DNA of 64,000 bases, taken from the NCBI GenBank assembly GCA_930367215.1, contig OV884059.1, positions 231,321,803-231,385,802 of the forward strand, written 5' to 3'. The notes beneath the pieces were generated by a model. That model worked only from the letters and a program-made list of their open reading frames with translations. It was not told where the DNA came from and ran no database searches. The DNA comes from Pollenia angustigena (taxonomy: Eukaryota > Arthropoda > Insecta > Diptera > Polleniidae). Positions 32,194 through 42,629 of the stretch are shown here, one piece after another (position 1 is the stretch's first letter; each line of letters starts with the position of its first letter). A program made the translations under genes and the position numbers.

Positions 32194-33429
32194 TGTAACG
32201 TGGTTTTGTTCATCGGCTGAGGTAGTTCAGACGAGTCCAGGGGGTACTTACGGATCCACTAACCTTAAGTGAGAAGACGATATGTTTACCCTTACTGGGG
32301 TGGAAGTAAATCTTTTCTTTATTCAAGCTTTTATTAATTTAATTTTAACAATTCATGAAATACGACAAACTACTTTAGCATGGAGCCTTCGGCTTGCGGG
32401 GATTCGTGTTGATCGGCTTTCCGACACCAGAGTCTCTAATAGGCTTTCGGCAGGTCGGCGGTCGGGTACGGTTCGGGGTTATGAAACGCTCGGCGGTTGC
32501 GTATCACGGACTTCGGCAGGGTCGGCAATGATCGGTTCGTTCTGGGCTCTTCCCTCGGCTGCTGCTTCGGACTGATGCGTTCGTCGTATTAATATTATAT
32601 ATAATACGTACAAAGGGGTCTTACAGCTAATAGCATAAACCTTAGAAAACTACTTAACTTACGAATTCTTACAATAATGACAATACTAGGGGCACAGGCG
32701 ACACGAGGCCACTTGTGAGAACAGGCGACACGAGGCCACTTGTGAGAACAGGCGACACGAGGCCACTTGTGAGAACAGGCGACACGAGGCCACTTGTGAG
32801 AACAGGCGACACGAGGCCACTTGTGAGAACAGGCGACACGAGGCCACTTGTGAGAACAGGCGACACGAGGCCACTTGTGAGAACAGGCGACACGAGGCCA
32901 CTTGTGAGAACAGGCGACACGAGGCCACTTGTGAGAACAGGCGACACGAGGCCACTTGTGAGAACAGGCGACACGAGGCCACTTGTGAGAACAGGCGACA
33001 CGAGGCCACTTGTGAGAACAGGCGACACGAGGCCACTTGTGTAATTTATTCGATACTCAACCCGAAAGCTAGGTATCGTCCAAAAAATGTGACTAATTCT
33101 ACGATTGTAGTCTTAGTCTGCCCGTCAGTTTATAATAAATATAACTTCCGAGCGTGGTAGGCGGTTTTCTTGTCTTGTGAGAATCGCCCCCAATGTAACC
33201 AAACCCTTTCTAGTTATCCCAATTCACAACTGAACCAAATGAGAATTATCATGGTAACTTGTGTAGTGTGTGTGTGTGTTTGTTACAGTAGGGGTATTCA
33301 CCGTGTGTTTGGTTACAGTAGGGGTATACACCATAAAAATATGAAATATTAAAATTATGCAAATTATTATAATGTACGAGGAGATAGAAATAACTAGTTA
33401 TTGGGTCTTATTTCTATTTCCACGTTACA
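32194..33429. mobile_element. Solo LTR, Gypsy-like (1.24 kb)
   Basis: Begins TGTAACGTGGTTTTG and ends TTTCCACGTTACA, i.e. TGT…ACA with a short inverted TGTAACGTGG, and is flanked by ATAT on both sides (32190-32193, 33430-33433). A 4-bp ATAT target is typical of the insect Gypsy/17.6 group. It has a TATATAAT box near 32600, GC content well above its surroundings, and a 27-bp minisatellite. No primer-binding site, gag or pol is next to it, so it is a solo LTR left by recombination. Confidence 0.75.
32694..33041. repeat. 27-bp minisatellite, 13 units
   Basis: Thirteen head-to-tail units of ACAGGCGACACGAGGCCACT plus TGTGAGA, apparently identical, the last one three bases short. The unit is a multiple of three, so several frames stay open through it. 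Identity of all units implies recent expansion. Confidence 0.97.
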
Positions 33430-33720
33430 ATATATTTTTTCTTATGTATTTCTTTTCAAATGATATATATATTTCAGCCCATTTGCTGAAATAAATAGAA
33501 TGAAACTTAACCATATCACTTTCTTTATCATAAATAGAGTTTCTAGCTTAAGATTTTTATTTTTGAACTAAGCAATGCAATAAATTGTCTCTAATTAGTA
33601 AAATTTAAATATTTGATGATTTGTTGACGATTTTGTACAATGTTCGTGACGATTTTGACGAATTTTGTTAAGACTTTTGACGATTTTTGAAGAAAAAAGC
33701 CTAACAACCCTGGTTAGCAC

Positions 33721-34215
33721 CACTGGATTCAGCGTACTTGAAATAGGTTAATCCGCCGGGTTCCCCGCTTGACAAAAAAATCAAATTCGAGCACAGTCTT
33801 ATTAATATAAAAAATACTCGGTCCCATGTTTTACCTGGCCTCCATACATATTTTTTTCCGAAATAAGGATTAGGTTAGGGTTCTTATAAAACAATACGTG
33901 TTGATGAAAGTGAGCTTTGATATTCCGTATAAAAATACAAAAATTATTGTCATTAAACATCAGCCAAATCAAGCAATAATTTCACCTTGCGGCCATACAG
34001 AAGTAATCTTGGAAAAAGGTACAATAGAGCGAAAACAAAAGAAAAATTAGAAATAAACACGATTAAAAATAGATCATAAGAACTAGTGAAAATGTCGAAA
34101 AAATTTATAGTTTGAATTTGTACCGTTACGTAGAAAAAGTCCATCTAAATTCAACTAAATTACAAAAAAGGAAAAAATTATTTAAATTTCTTCTGTAAAA
34201 TTGGCCTTCTGTTAC
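33721..34215. other. Unassigned spacer
   Basis: Nothing recognised. Confidence 0.4.
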
Positions 34216-34218
34216 TTA

Positions 34219-34984
34219 AGCTTGGTACAGACGGTGGTCAGATCTAACAATATTGTCTGTAAAATATGCTAAAAATGTCTTACAACAGTGCATCTTTTGT
34301 TTGATGACGTTGTCAGAAAAAGCATGGTCAGTTCATTGTAAGACAACAATATTGTTCGATAACTGACAATCGTGTAAACACTTTTCGTTGGCATTGGCAG
34401 ATCACTGTCAGACCTTGGAAGCTTATTTTTTAATGTCAGATGTATGAAGTTTATGCATCTGACAATGGCATCATTGTCAAAGATCTTTTTCTATTGGCAA
34501 CGCTGCAAATAGATACGTATCAGGGATGGAAAATGTGGTTTTGGATTTTGTACCAACTTCAATAACAAAACATAGTTTTAAGACTTGGGCGGAACCATTT
34601 TAATATTTTCTGGCTCATCTCTTGATATATGAACTTAGAAAAAGGACTTTTTATTAATCACGGTTTTTTTGCAGATAAAGTATAACTGCACTATAGTTTC
34701 CATCCCTGATATGCATGAGTGAAAGAGGAAAACCAAAAAAGTTTAATGTCGCAAAATTAAAATTAATTTCAATAATCATTAATAAAACCTTTTTAAAACA
34801 GCGATTTTTGTTGGCAGATGATTTTATTGTCAGATTGTTGTCAGCCCGTGAAATTTAATGGTTTTCTTACAATCGTCTGAACTGACAATTTACTTTTGGA
34901 GGCAATTTTTCTTTGGCAGTATTTTGTCAGCACATTGCCAGACCTTAAATTATTGTAAAATCTGACCACCGTCTGTACGAAGCT
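34219..34984. mobile_element. MITE, TTA duplication, AGCTTGGTACAGACGG ends
   Basis: AGCTTGGTACAGACGGTGGT faces ACCACCGTCTGTACGAAGCT, with TTA on both sides (34216-34218, 34985-34987). The interior repeats CAGACCTT, ATTGTCAGA and related words many times in both orientations. 766 bp, non-coding. Confidence 0.87.
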
Positions 34985-34987
34985 TTA

Positions 34988-35600
34988 CGATATAATTGCA
35001 AATAGGGCTCGATAGTTTATAAACGAAAATAATACATAGAACTTTTTTATACATAATAAAATATTTAATCAATTAAAAAAAAATTATTTTTGCAAATTTT
35101 TGTTAAAATTTAAAATTTGTAATTTAGTTTATTATTACTTTTTGTTATTAACTGAACATTTTTATTTTTAGTCTTTATTAATTGCTTTCTCTTTTGTTAT
35201 ATGCATTATTTTTGTTTTAAGTTCATTGTTCTTAAAATCTTTTTAAAGAAAAACGTCAATTTATTTCAATGACGTTGATGCAATTTTTAGATATTGGCAA
35301 GTACACCAAAAATAACAACTACACAGCAATCCAATGCAATTAAGTGGCCACCTTTTTGTTAATGGTTAAGGTCTTTAAAAGTCTGGTTATGTATGTATTT
35401 TGTAAAGGCCAGATCTATAATTTATTTTTACTTATCATAAATATGTATTTGATATGACGATATATCAAGCAAAAGTTTCTGAATTCATATTATGTTTTCT
35501 ATAAGTAACTAATGCTACACGTTTTTTATGTTTTTATTTTTAAAAAGCAAAAGGTGTTATTTAGTTTATATTGAGTTTAATGTGATTTATTTTTCTTTTA
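34988..35600. other. Unassigned AT-rich stretch
   Basis: Nothing recognised. Confidence 0.45.
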
Positions 35601-35604
35601 CTAA

Positions 35605-35965
35605 GTAACTGCCTGTTTAAAGAACGCGAACGCAAATGTGACTCGTTTAACTAACATTGAAAAAAATTTAAATTTTGTTTTAAATGTTATTAAACGAGTC
35701 ACTTTTAGGGGTAATAAATCACTGATGGTTTAAACGCTGATTTAGTTGAACTATGCTATTTAAAAAATAATAATGTGGCAGCACTTCGATAAATTCGTAT
35801 GGTTTGTGTTGATAGTTTTAACGCCCAATTTTAAGCTTTTAAAGATGGTTCATATGTTTACCGATTAATTGATTTGCTGGTTTAAACACATTTTAAATCA
35901 AAAAGAGAATTTAACTTTCATTGATTTATTAGCCCTTAGTTAGTTAAACGAGTTACTTTATTAAG
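35605..35965. repeat. Inverted repeat with GTTTAA words, possible MITE
   Basis: AAGTAACTGCCTGTTTAA on the left faces TTAAACGAGTTACTTT on the right, and GTGACTCGTTTAACTAAC / GTTATTAAACGAGTCAC forms a second inverted pair at 35637-35703. Borders uncertain. Confidence 0.45.
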
Positions 35966-36891
35966 AAATTTTAAATTTATATATCGCACTGGTTCCTCTA
36001 AAGAGTGTCAACTCGAAATTTTTAAATTTTATCTTTTTGCAAGAAATCAATGTACAGTGGTCATATCTATCCACTGTAGAAATCTTACGTCATTTACACT
36101 ACTCTTTCGCCAAAAAAAATACAGTTGTATCCTTCTTCTTGATGTAAAAACGTCTTCTCCAGAGTCAACTACACAGAAATATTTTGAGTTGTCCCCAAAT
36201 ATTAACTAATTTCATATCAGTTTTGTGTCAACTAAAGAGAAATATTTTAAGTTGTGCTAGTGTTTACGTCACAACGGTATACTTTGAAGATGGTCTACCT
36301 TGTTTTGTCTCTTTTTAGTTGTGTTAGGTAAGTTTATTGTACTGTTATATTTCGTTTTGTTTTTGAATAGTACCTATATGTATATTTGAAATTATTGTGC
36401 CATTTAAAACTTTAGCATGCCATTTAAAACTTTACCAAACTAGTACAAAAATAACCAGTACTAGTTCTCAACTGTAAACTTTTCTATACCATCTTAATGC
36501 TAAAATAAGCATTGAGTTTGCTTGAAACATCACTAGTACTGTTGGTTCTAGACGTGTACTAGTACACTTGGACAACATTGGGTGCTTTTTGCATTAGCAT
36601 TTTACATTTTAACATATTTTATAAAAAAATGGCATAAATAATTTGAAATCAAATTTAAGATGCACTATCAAAATAGAAATATGTTCTATACTACATCATG
36701 TACTGGTACTCATATAAAAATTCTAACCCCGTTCTCACTAGTACTTCTTGTTCTAGTCATTGTTCTAGTGGCATTTAGACAATTAACTCTTAATCTTCTG
36801 CGCGATATAAAACTAAATGTGTGCTTGTACGTGTGTATGCATGCATGTCTGAAGTCACACAGAAAGAAAAACATTTGGGATAAATCAAGTT
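35966..36891. other. Unassigned; ACTAGTAC-rich patch
   Basis: ACTAGTAC or CTAGTACT recurs about six times at 36440-36760. A plus-strand frame of 84 codons at 36660 has no recognised motif. No element ends were found. Confidence 0.4.
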
Positions 36892-37299
36892 TTTATACCC
36901 TCCACCACAATTAGTTGTGAAGAGGGTATATTAAGTTTGTCATTCCGTGTGAAAGTTTTTTACTATTCATCTCAGACCCCATAAAGTACATATATTCTGG
37001 GTCCTTGAGTAATTCTAAGTCGATTTAGCCATGTCCGTCTGTCTGTCCGTCTGTTGAAAACACGCTCACTTTCGAACAACTCAAAAGAAATGAACAAACT
37101 TGGTGCCAAATTACTTGTAGTTATCCTAAGCAGTTTGGGATTGAAATCCAGCAAAATCGGTTAAGTAGGACCAGAGCTATGAATCAAACTGTGGAACCAC
37201 CACCTAAAAAAATTGATAATTTTGTTACAAAAAAATAACATAAATGCTGGAACAAGGCACGGAATGAGATAAGATTTTGCAAAAATTTGTTTTATTTGA

Positions 37300-37665
37300 C
37301 TGGAAATCGCGCTGTACAATTTCGTGAAGATCCGTCCATAATTTACCCTAAGCCCCATATAAACACTACTCCTGGAAAACAGTTTAGTACGCCTAAAACC
37401 GTAAAAAATAACGCTAGCGTAACAAAATTTGGTACGTCACAGTTTTTTAGGACTAGAAATAACACTGTGAAATTTCATGACGATCGGTCCATAATTTACC
37501 TTAGGCCCCATATAAACCCTACTACCGGAAAACAGTTAAATACGCCTAAAACCGTAAAAAATAATGCAATCATAACAAATTTTGGCTCGTCACAGTTTTA
37601 TAGGACAATAAATGATACTGCGAAATTTCGTGAAGATCGGTACATAATTTATCCTAGGCCCCATA
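37300..37665 (+). repeat. 153-bp tandem units within repeat A
   Basis: ATAATTTACC recurs at 37338, 37491 and 37644 (period 153), each followed by a GCCCCATA word and then CCTAAAACCGTAAAAAATAA. Because 153 is 3 x 51 the plus frame stays open over 134 codons with a 51-residue repeat. Coding status is doubtful. Confidence 0.8.
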
Positions 37666-38109
37666 TAGGGTTGCCATACGTACTGTTTTAAGCAGTACAT
37701 GTACTGATTTTTTGCAGTTGTACTGTTTTATGCACAACTCCTAAAACAGTACGCAAATGTACTGTTTTTTACACTTTGTACTGTTTTTTGTACTGTTTTT
37801 TTTTTTGCTCAGTCTATATTTAACAGAACAAAAAATTATGTTGTGTTAAAAAAAAGTTCTAAAATAATAAGAGTTTTTACGCTGTGGTCATTGTTTTCTC
37901 ATAAATACACAGTAGAAATCTAAATTATAATGGGTGGCTCGTAGCAGTGGTATATTTTCGTGTTGTTATGATTTTATGGCTACCTCTTCCAATAGTCTTT
38001 CCCTTTCCACACCTGAGAAAGACAAAAAAAAAATCTAAATTTTTTTAAGTACTAAAAAATACTTATTCCAAAACAGTTATCGTTAATTTTAAGAACTTTT
38101 TTAATTTTC

Positions 38110-38310
38110 GGGCATGTTCTGGAAATCGAAATCACGTAAAATTGAAAACATACAAATTTGGAAAATTATCCGTGTTCAAAATTTATAAAAATACCTAATA
38201 CCTTTGAGGACCACTTTTCTTTACCTAAACTACGGAAATAAGAAAAAGATAAGTAAATTTTTACAAAATTTTTTTTTAAAATATTCATCGTTTTCAATTG
38301 CACTTGATTT
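38110..38310. mobile_element. MITE with GGGCATGTTCTG end, copy 2 (partial)
   Basis: Matches 15891-16060 (GGGCATGTTCTGGAAATCGA, GAGGACCACTTTTCT); the right inverted end is absent or too diverged. Confidence 0.65.
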
Positions 38311-38376
38311 TAAATATTTTCAGATTTTGTAAAATAAAAATAAACCAAACTATTTTTTTTGGATTTTATAGATTAA

Positions 38377-38482
38377 TGGCCAATTTCACCAAGTTCAGGT
38401 TTAATTAACTTTCATTATAAAAGTCAAAAAACCTATTGTTTTAGTAATAGTTAATTATAGCTGAACTTGGTAAAATTAGCCG
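38377..38482. mobile_element. Hairpin MITE (CCAATTTCACCAAGTTCAG), TAA duplication
   Basis: TGGCCAATTTCACCAAGTTC faces GAACTTGGTAAAATTAGCCG; TAA on both sides (38374-38376, 38483-38485). Same family as 38880-38994, only 400 bp away. Confidence 0.78.
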
Positions 38483-38879
38483 TAAATAATTTAAAAATTA
38501 TTTAAAATTGGAAAATTAATTTAGGAAACAAACATTTTCTCAAATTCTATATGATTTGGGCAACTATGTGTGTAGTGAAAATTGCTTTAAATACGAATAT
38601 GATTAAAGAAAATCGTACTTACAAAATCAATGAGTTGATTGTTTTGAGCTAAGTAAGGCTTTTCTCCTTTCTTATATGGCTTACAGCAATGTTATGGTTT
38701 TCCTGGCCAAATGCTTCGTTTGTAGTGTTTGCTTTTTAAACGCAAATGGAGTAATTTCATATGTATATTTATGAAATGCCATAAACTGGAAATAATTCCT
38801 TTGACGTTACACATTTTAAGTGTATTTCTTTCTTTATATAATTGTTGTTGCATATTCAATCAAAAGTTTAAAATATTTA

Positions 38880-38994
38880 CCCCAATTTCACCAAGTTCAG
38901 TTAAAACTAACTATTACTTTAACTTCCAGCTTACAATATGTTTTAACAGCTTGAACTGATAGTTAATTATAGCTGAACTTGGTGAAATTGGGGG
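38880..38994. mobile_element. Hairpin MITE (CCAATTTCACCAAGTTCAG), TTA duplication
   Basis: CCCCAATTTCACCAAGTTCA faces TGAACTTGGTGAAATTGGGG; TTA on both sides (38877-38879, 38995-38997). Confidence 0.8.
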
Positions 38995-39299
38995 TTACTT
39001 ATTAAAACAAATGGTAATGTTGTCGTCAAAAAAAATGTACTGTTTTTTTCTTGATTGTACTGTTTTTATGTATTCAATGTACTGTTTTTCCGAATTTAAA
39101 ATCTGGCTACCCTAGCCCCATAGAAACCCTACTACCGGAAAACAGTTTAGTCGCCTAAAACCATAATTAATAACAAATCGTCACAGTTTAAGATAATAAT
39201 AACATTAACTCCTTAAACATTCGAACTGTCGGCGGAGGGTATCAAAGATTCGGCACAGCCGAATATAGCACTCTAACTTGTTTATGATTGATTTAAGCA

Positions 39300-39428
39300 C
39301 TATCGTTCTCAAAAATTCAAGTACGAATAACACTAAAACGTACTGAAAACAATTCTAAATGGGATTACTTTCGAAAATCAATACCGGAATTTCTTAAAAT
39401 AAGTATAAAATTCTTAAATTAATTAAAA
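39300..39428. repeat. Dispersed AAGTACGAATAACACT repeat, copy 1
   Basis: Matches 49445-49575 (AAGTACGAATAACACT, GATTACTTTCGAAAATCAAT, GGAATTTCTTAAAATAAGTA). The related 41940-42260 block uses the same AAGTACGAAT and CGGATT vocabulary. Confidence 0.7.
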
Positions 39429-39673
39429 AACAAGTAAGACCGCTATATTCGGCTGTGCCGAATTTTATATACCCTTCACCATTGTGCGAGCAGAATACAG
39501 AGCAAATAGACAAAAACCAAATAATTTTTACATACCTATACACACATATTTACAATACTTAAAACTTCATTATAAATAAAATTTAAAAAGCGAAAACTGG
39601 TAAATATTTTTTAAATCGTTTTTAGAACATAAAAAAAATAGAAATATTAAAAAAAAAATTTCTTTTTAAAATA

Positions 39674-39738
39674 CCAAGATTCGAACCAGGGAACTCTCAG
39701 TTTCTAACTTAACACACCCCCTAGACAACTGAACCATG
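39674..39738 (-). mobile_element. tRNA-derived SINE head, minus strand
   Basis: On the minus strand an A-box-like TGGTTCAGTTGT (39736-39725) is followed 37 bases on by a B-box-like GGTTCGAATCT (39687-39677), then A-rich sequence. Spacing suits a tRNA-like pol III promoter. The acceptor arms do not pair well, so it is not a tRNA gene. Confidence 0.5.
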
Positions 39739-39825
39739 AAGAAACGTTAATTGAATATCATTTAAATGAAATATGACACGTTTACTGTTCGCAAAATTCA
39801 ACATAGTTGAGTTGCGAAATAAATA

Positions 39826-40768
39826 GTACGCCCGAAATAAATAGTGCATACTTTTATGCACCTAGTTTTAATACCATGTGTTCAAAATCAATACTGTTAT
39901 TTTTTTATAGTTGCTAATACTTTAGAAAACCACGTGCTAAAGTTCATGTCAGTATCAAAATTTATTTCTCTAAAAATGTCGAATTAACAAGACGTCCGTA
40001 AAGGTATTGCTAACATTTTTAACGCAAATCCAAGTTGCCGGTACAAAACTATTGCTAGGCTTGCAAATGTATCCAGAAATACGGTGTCTAGGGTAATAAA
40101 AAAATATCAACAGTCCCTGACCTTCGACAGAATGCCAGGCAGCGGTAGAAAAAGAGGTTTTTTGGATCGCAAGATGGCTGAGAAAATTAAAAGAATTTTG
40201 TTCAAATATCCCTATCTCTCTGGAAGAAAAGTGACCCAAAAGGCAAAGTGCTCCGAGACTTCGGTAAGAAAAGTTAAAAAAGAGGCTGGTCTGAGAACAT
40301 ATAAAGTGCAAAAAGTTCCAGATAGAAATTCGAAAAAGAATTTGGTGGCAAAACAGCGTGCGAAAGCTTTGCAAAGGGATTTTTTGAACAATTGCAATGC
40401 TGCATTATGGACGATGAAACTTATGTGCTGTCTGATTTTAAGCATCTTCCCGGGCAAGAATTCTATGTTGCAGATAGTAGAGGAAATGTTGCAGAAGAAT
40501 TCCGTTTTTTTTTTTGGTTTGGCAAGCCATTTGCACGTGTGGTCAAAGAGGCAGTTCCTTTGTCACTTCTGGTACAATAAATGGTGATGTTTACATAAAA
40601 GAGTGTCTGCAGAGGCGACTTCTTCCTTTTATTAAAAGACATGATATACCATCATATTTCTGGCCCGATCTCGTTACTTGCCACTACAGTAAAGCAACGG
40701 TTGAGTGGTATCGAACCATTGGTATCAACTAGGTGCATAAAAGTATGCACTATTTATTTTGCGCGCAC
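39826..40768 (+). mobile_element. Tc1/mariner-like element, deleted
   Basis: Inverted ends of about 45 bp: GTACGCCCGAAATAAATAGT then GCATACTTTTATGCACCTAG on the left, and the inverted CTAGGTGCATAAAAGTATGC…GCGCGCAC on the right. TA precedes the left end; the right TA has changed. It carries a broken transposase (39976-40732). Inserted in repeat B. Confidence 0.85.
39976..40732 (+). pseudogene. Tc1/mariner transposase, frameshifted and C-terminally deleted
   Basis: The plus strand encodes an N-terminal helix-turn-helix region (RKGIANIFN…YKTIARLANVSRNTVSRVIK), a second one after GSGRKRG (the GRPR-like linker), then, after a frameshift, MDDETYVLSDFKHLPGQEFY with the first catalytic Asp region, and after another shift FWPDLVTCHYSKATVEWY with the second. 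This DLAxxHYxxxTLxWY block is a Tc1/mariner hallmark. The third acidic residue and the rest of the C-terminus are missing because the right inverted end follows directly. A stop codon lies three codons after the probable ATG at 39976. Inactive. Confidence 0.85.
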
Positions 40769-41949
40769 TCCTTAGTATATGTAAACAATTGAAAGGGGGG
40801 GCAGAGGGACATCACATGGTTAAATCAAGTTCTCTCCTCATAAGGACTCAGAATGTATATACTTTATAGAAATTACAAACGGAATGACAAACTTATATAC
40901 CCTTTTATACCTGAGGTGAAGGGTATAAAAAGAGTAATTTTTGGGATTTCAGTATTTTGATTATAATTCAGCCATTTTTTAACCGATTTGACAGATTTAT
41001 ATACCGACATGTTTAAGAAGAAATTTACCAGTTAGTTGGGTTATAAATCTTGGACTCGGGAAGATCTATGGTTCCCGAAAGTGGGTATTTAAAAAAAAAA
41101 TTATTATTTTGGCCATAACTTTTTCGTATCTGAACCGTATTTTCCGAGTTTCCGATCTTTTGATATGCCAGGGATATCCATAGGTCATATAACAGTCCAA
41201 AAAATCAGGTTTTTATACAATTCTTTATATTTTTTGTACGGGAGATACCACGCCCACTTCTCCGATCCCGCCCACATTTTGTGGGATGCTGTGTATTGAT
41301 AACCTAAATGTGTGTACCTAATTTGAAAGCTTTGGCTCTTGCCGTTCTCACGATATGTATACAGAAAAAAGTACTAAAAATACCACAACAACAAGGGATT
41401 TTTGGGAAAAATTAGAGGTAGTCGTGGTTTTTTGCTCATATCTCAGCCATTTGTGGACCGATCTTTCCGAATTTCAATAGCAAACAATAACGGGCCATAT
41501 GTGACATAAATGTATAATAACCTGGCCCCCATCATATATGGGGTCTTCGGAAAATCCATTTCAACGGACAGACGGACAAGGTTAAATCAAGTTCTCTCCT
41601 CATAAGGACCCAGAAAATATATACTTTATAGGGTCTCGGATCAATATTGTAGAAATTACAAACGGAATGACAAACTTATATATACCCTTTTCCACCTGAG
41701 GTGAAGGGTATAAAAATATTAAACTTTTCGTTGTGTTTAACCCTCCCGCTTACGAATGTTTTGATTTTCTATACACATTGAAAAAAGGTTTGGCCTTTTT
41801 GCTTCTCATTTAGTTTATATTTTTGGTTAAATATGAACACAAGATTTCTAAAGTAAAAACGATTTCGGGCATGATGTTGGTGTTTTATCATTCTGTTAGG
41901 TGTAATACGGGTAACTTAATCAATCAAGCACGAATTCGGGATAAAATCA

Positions 41950-42180
41950 ACTTTAAAATTCTTGAATCAAGCGCATTTTCAGATTGATTCCATCTTAGTT
42001 TTACTTAAATCAATCTCATTTTCGGATTATTTTAAGTACGAATACGGATTAAAACAATTTTGTAATTCTTGAATCAAGCGCATTTTGAGATTGATTCCAT
42101 CTTAGTTTTACTTAAATCAATCTTATTTTCGGATTATTTCGAGTACGAAATCGGGATTGAATATGGATAATTTAAGTATT
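41950..42180. repeat. 107-bp tandem duplication
   Basis: ATTCTTGAATCAAGCGCATT recurs at 41958 and 42065, each followed by AGATTGATTCCATCTTAGTT and CGGATTATTT. The block is rich in GATTGATT/AATCAATC words. Confidence 0.85.
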
Positions 42181-42319
42181 TTGCGATTGAAAATCCGTAC
42201 TTGAATCAATCATTCTGTACTTGATTCAAGAAAATCCGTACTCACCGTACTATTAATACCGCTTCGGATTGATTTGAGTGCGGATGGATTGATTTTTCTT
42301 TTAAGTGTATAGACTGCTA

Positions 42320-42620
42320 AGCGCTGGACCGATATTCTTTAAATTATTACAGTATTTTCCCATCCGGTTTTAAGTCACTGTACAAAAACATTAAAAAAAC
42401 AAAAATTACTTGTTATTTTATTTCTATCGCACCTCCATGATTTTAATTCAAAGTTTTTGAAACAAACAAAACTGGTACTGAAACTAAAACTGGTGTAAAT
42501 TAAATCCAAATCTGAAAACTGTCGAATCCGAATCTGCAAAATGGTGTTAATTAAAGTAACACAAAAAAAATTAAATTATATTTTTTTTTAATTCTCGTAG
42601 GGATTACATAAAACCTTACA
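42320..42620. other. Unassigned spacer
   Basis: Nothing recognised. Confidence 0.4.
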
Positions 42621-42629
42621 TTTTTTACG

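Larger units (their letters stand above)
30235..33712. mobile_element. hAT-like element with GACGATTTT motifs (3.5 kb composite)
   Basis: Ends CAGGGTTGTTAG and CTAACAACCCTG with the exact duplication GTTAGCAC (30227-30234, 33713-33720). GACGATTTT recurs in the outer 100 bp on both sides. Most of its length is later insertions: the element at 30476-31673 and the solo LTR at 32194-33429; without them it is under 1.1 kb and non-coding. Confidence 0.88.
37666..39114. mobile_element. hAT-like element with GTACTGTTTT motifs (1449 bp)
   Basis: Ends TAGGGTTGCCATACG and the inverted CTGGCTACCCTA, exact duplication GCCCCATA (37658-37665, 39115-39122). The motif GTACTGTTTT occurs about six times at the left end and three at the right. 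No transposase. Contains at least three smaller MITEs (38110, 38377, 38880). Confidence 0.92.
36892..39290 (-). repeat. Dispersed fly repeat A, copy 2 (split by a hAT)
   Basis: On the minus strand it opens AAACAAGTTAGAGTGCTATA then TTCGGCTGTGCCGAATC and GATACCCTCCGCC, and closes with GGTGGAGGGTATAAAAA. It is the inverse of copy 1 (13074-13858). The hAT at 37666-39114 interrupts it; copy 1 shows the empty site. It contains three complete 153-bp tandem units plus a fourth beyond the insertion. Confidence 0.82.
39430..41718 (+). repeat. Dispersed fly repeat B, two copies in tandem
   Basis: Head ACAAGTAAGACCGCTATATT then CGGCTGTGCCGAATTTTATA and ACCCTTCACC. The end box GAGGTGAAGGGTATAAAA occurs twice (to about 40930 and to 41718), so a second, head-less copy follows the first. 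The first is interrupted by a SINE-like tRNA segment and a Tc1-like element. Function and superfamily unknown. Confidence 0.7.

Noticed and set aside
32282..32575. 97-codon frame in the LTR
   Set aside because: GC-rich LTR sequence gives long open frames by chance; it crosses the promoter region and has no retroelement domain.
32694..33041. CRISPR-like array
   Set aside because: Units are contiguous without unique spacers and the genome is eukaryotic; it is a minisatellite.
32669..33044. Three overlapping open frames of 109-119 codons with nine-residue repeats
   Set aside because: They are produced by the 27-bp minisatellite, whose length is divisible by three; no start context, conservation or domain.
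39674..39738. A tRNA gene on the minus strand
   Set aside because: Box spacing is acceptable, but D, anticodon and acceptor stems pair poorly; a SINE head is more likely.
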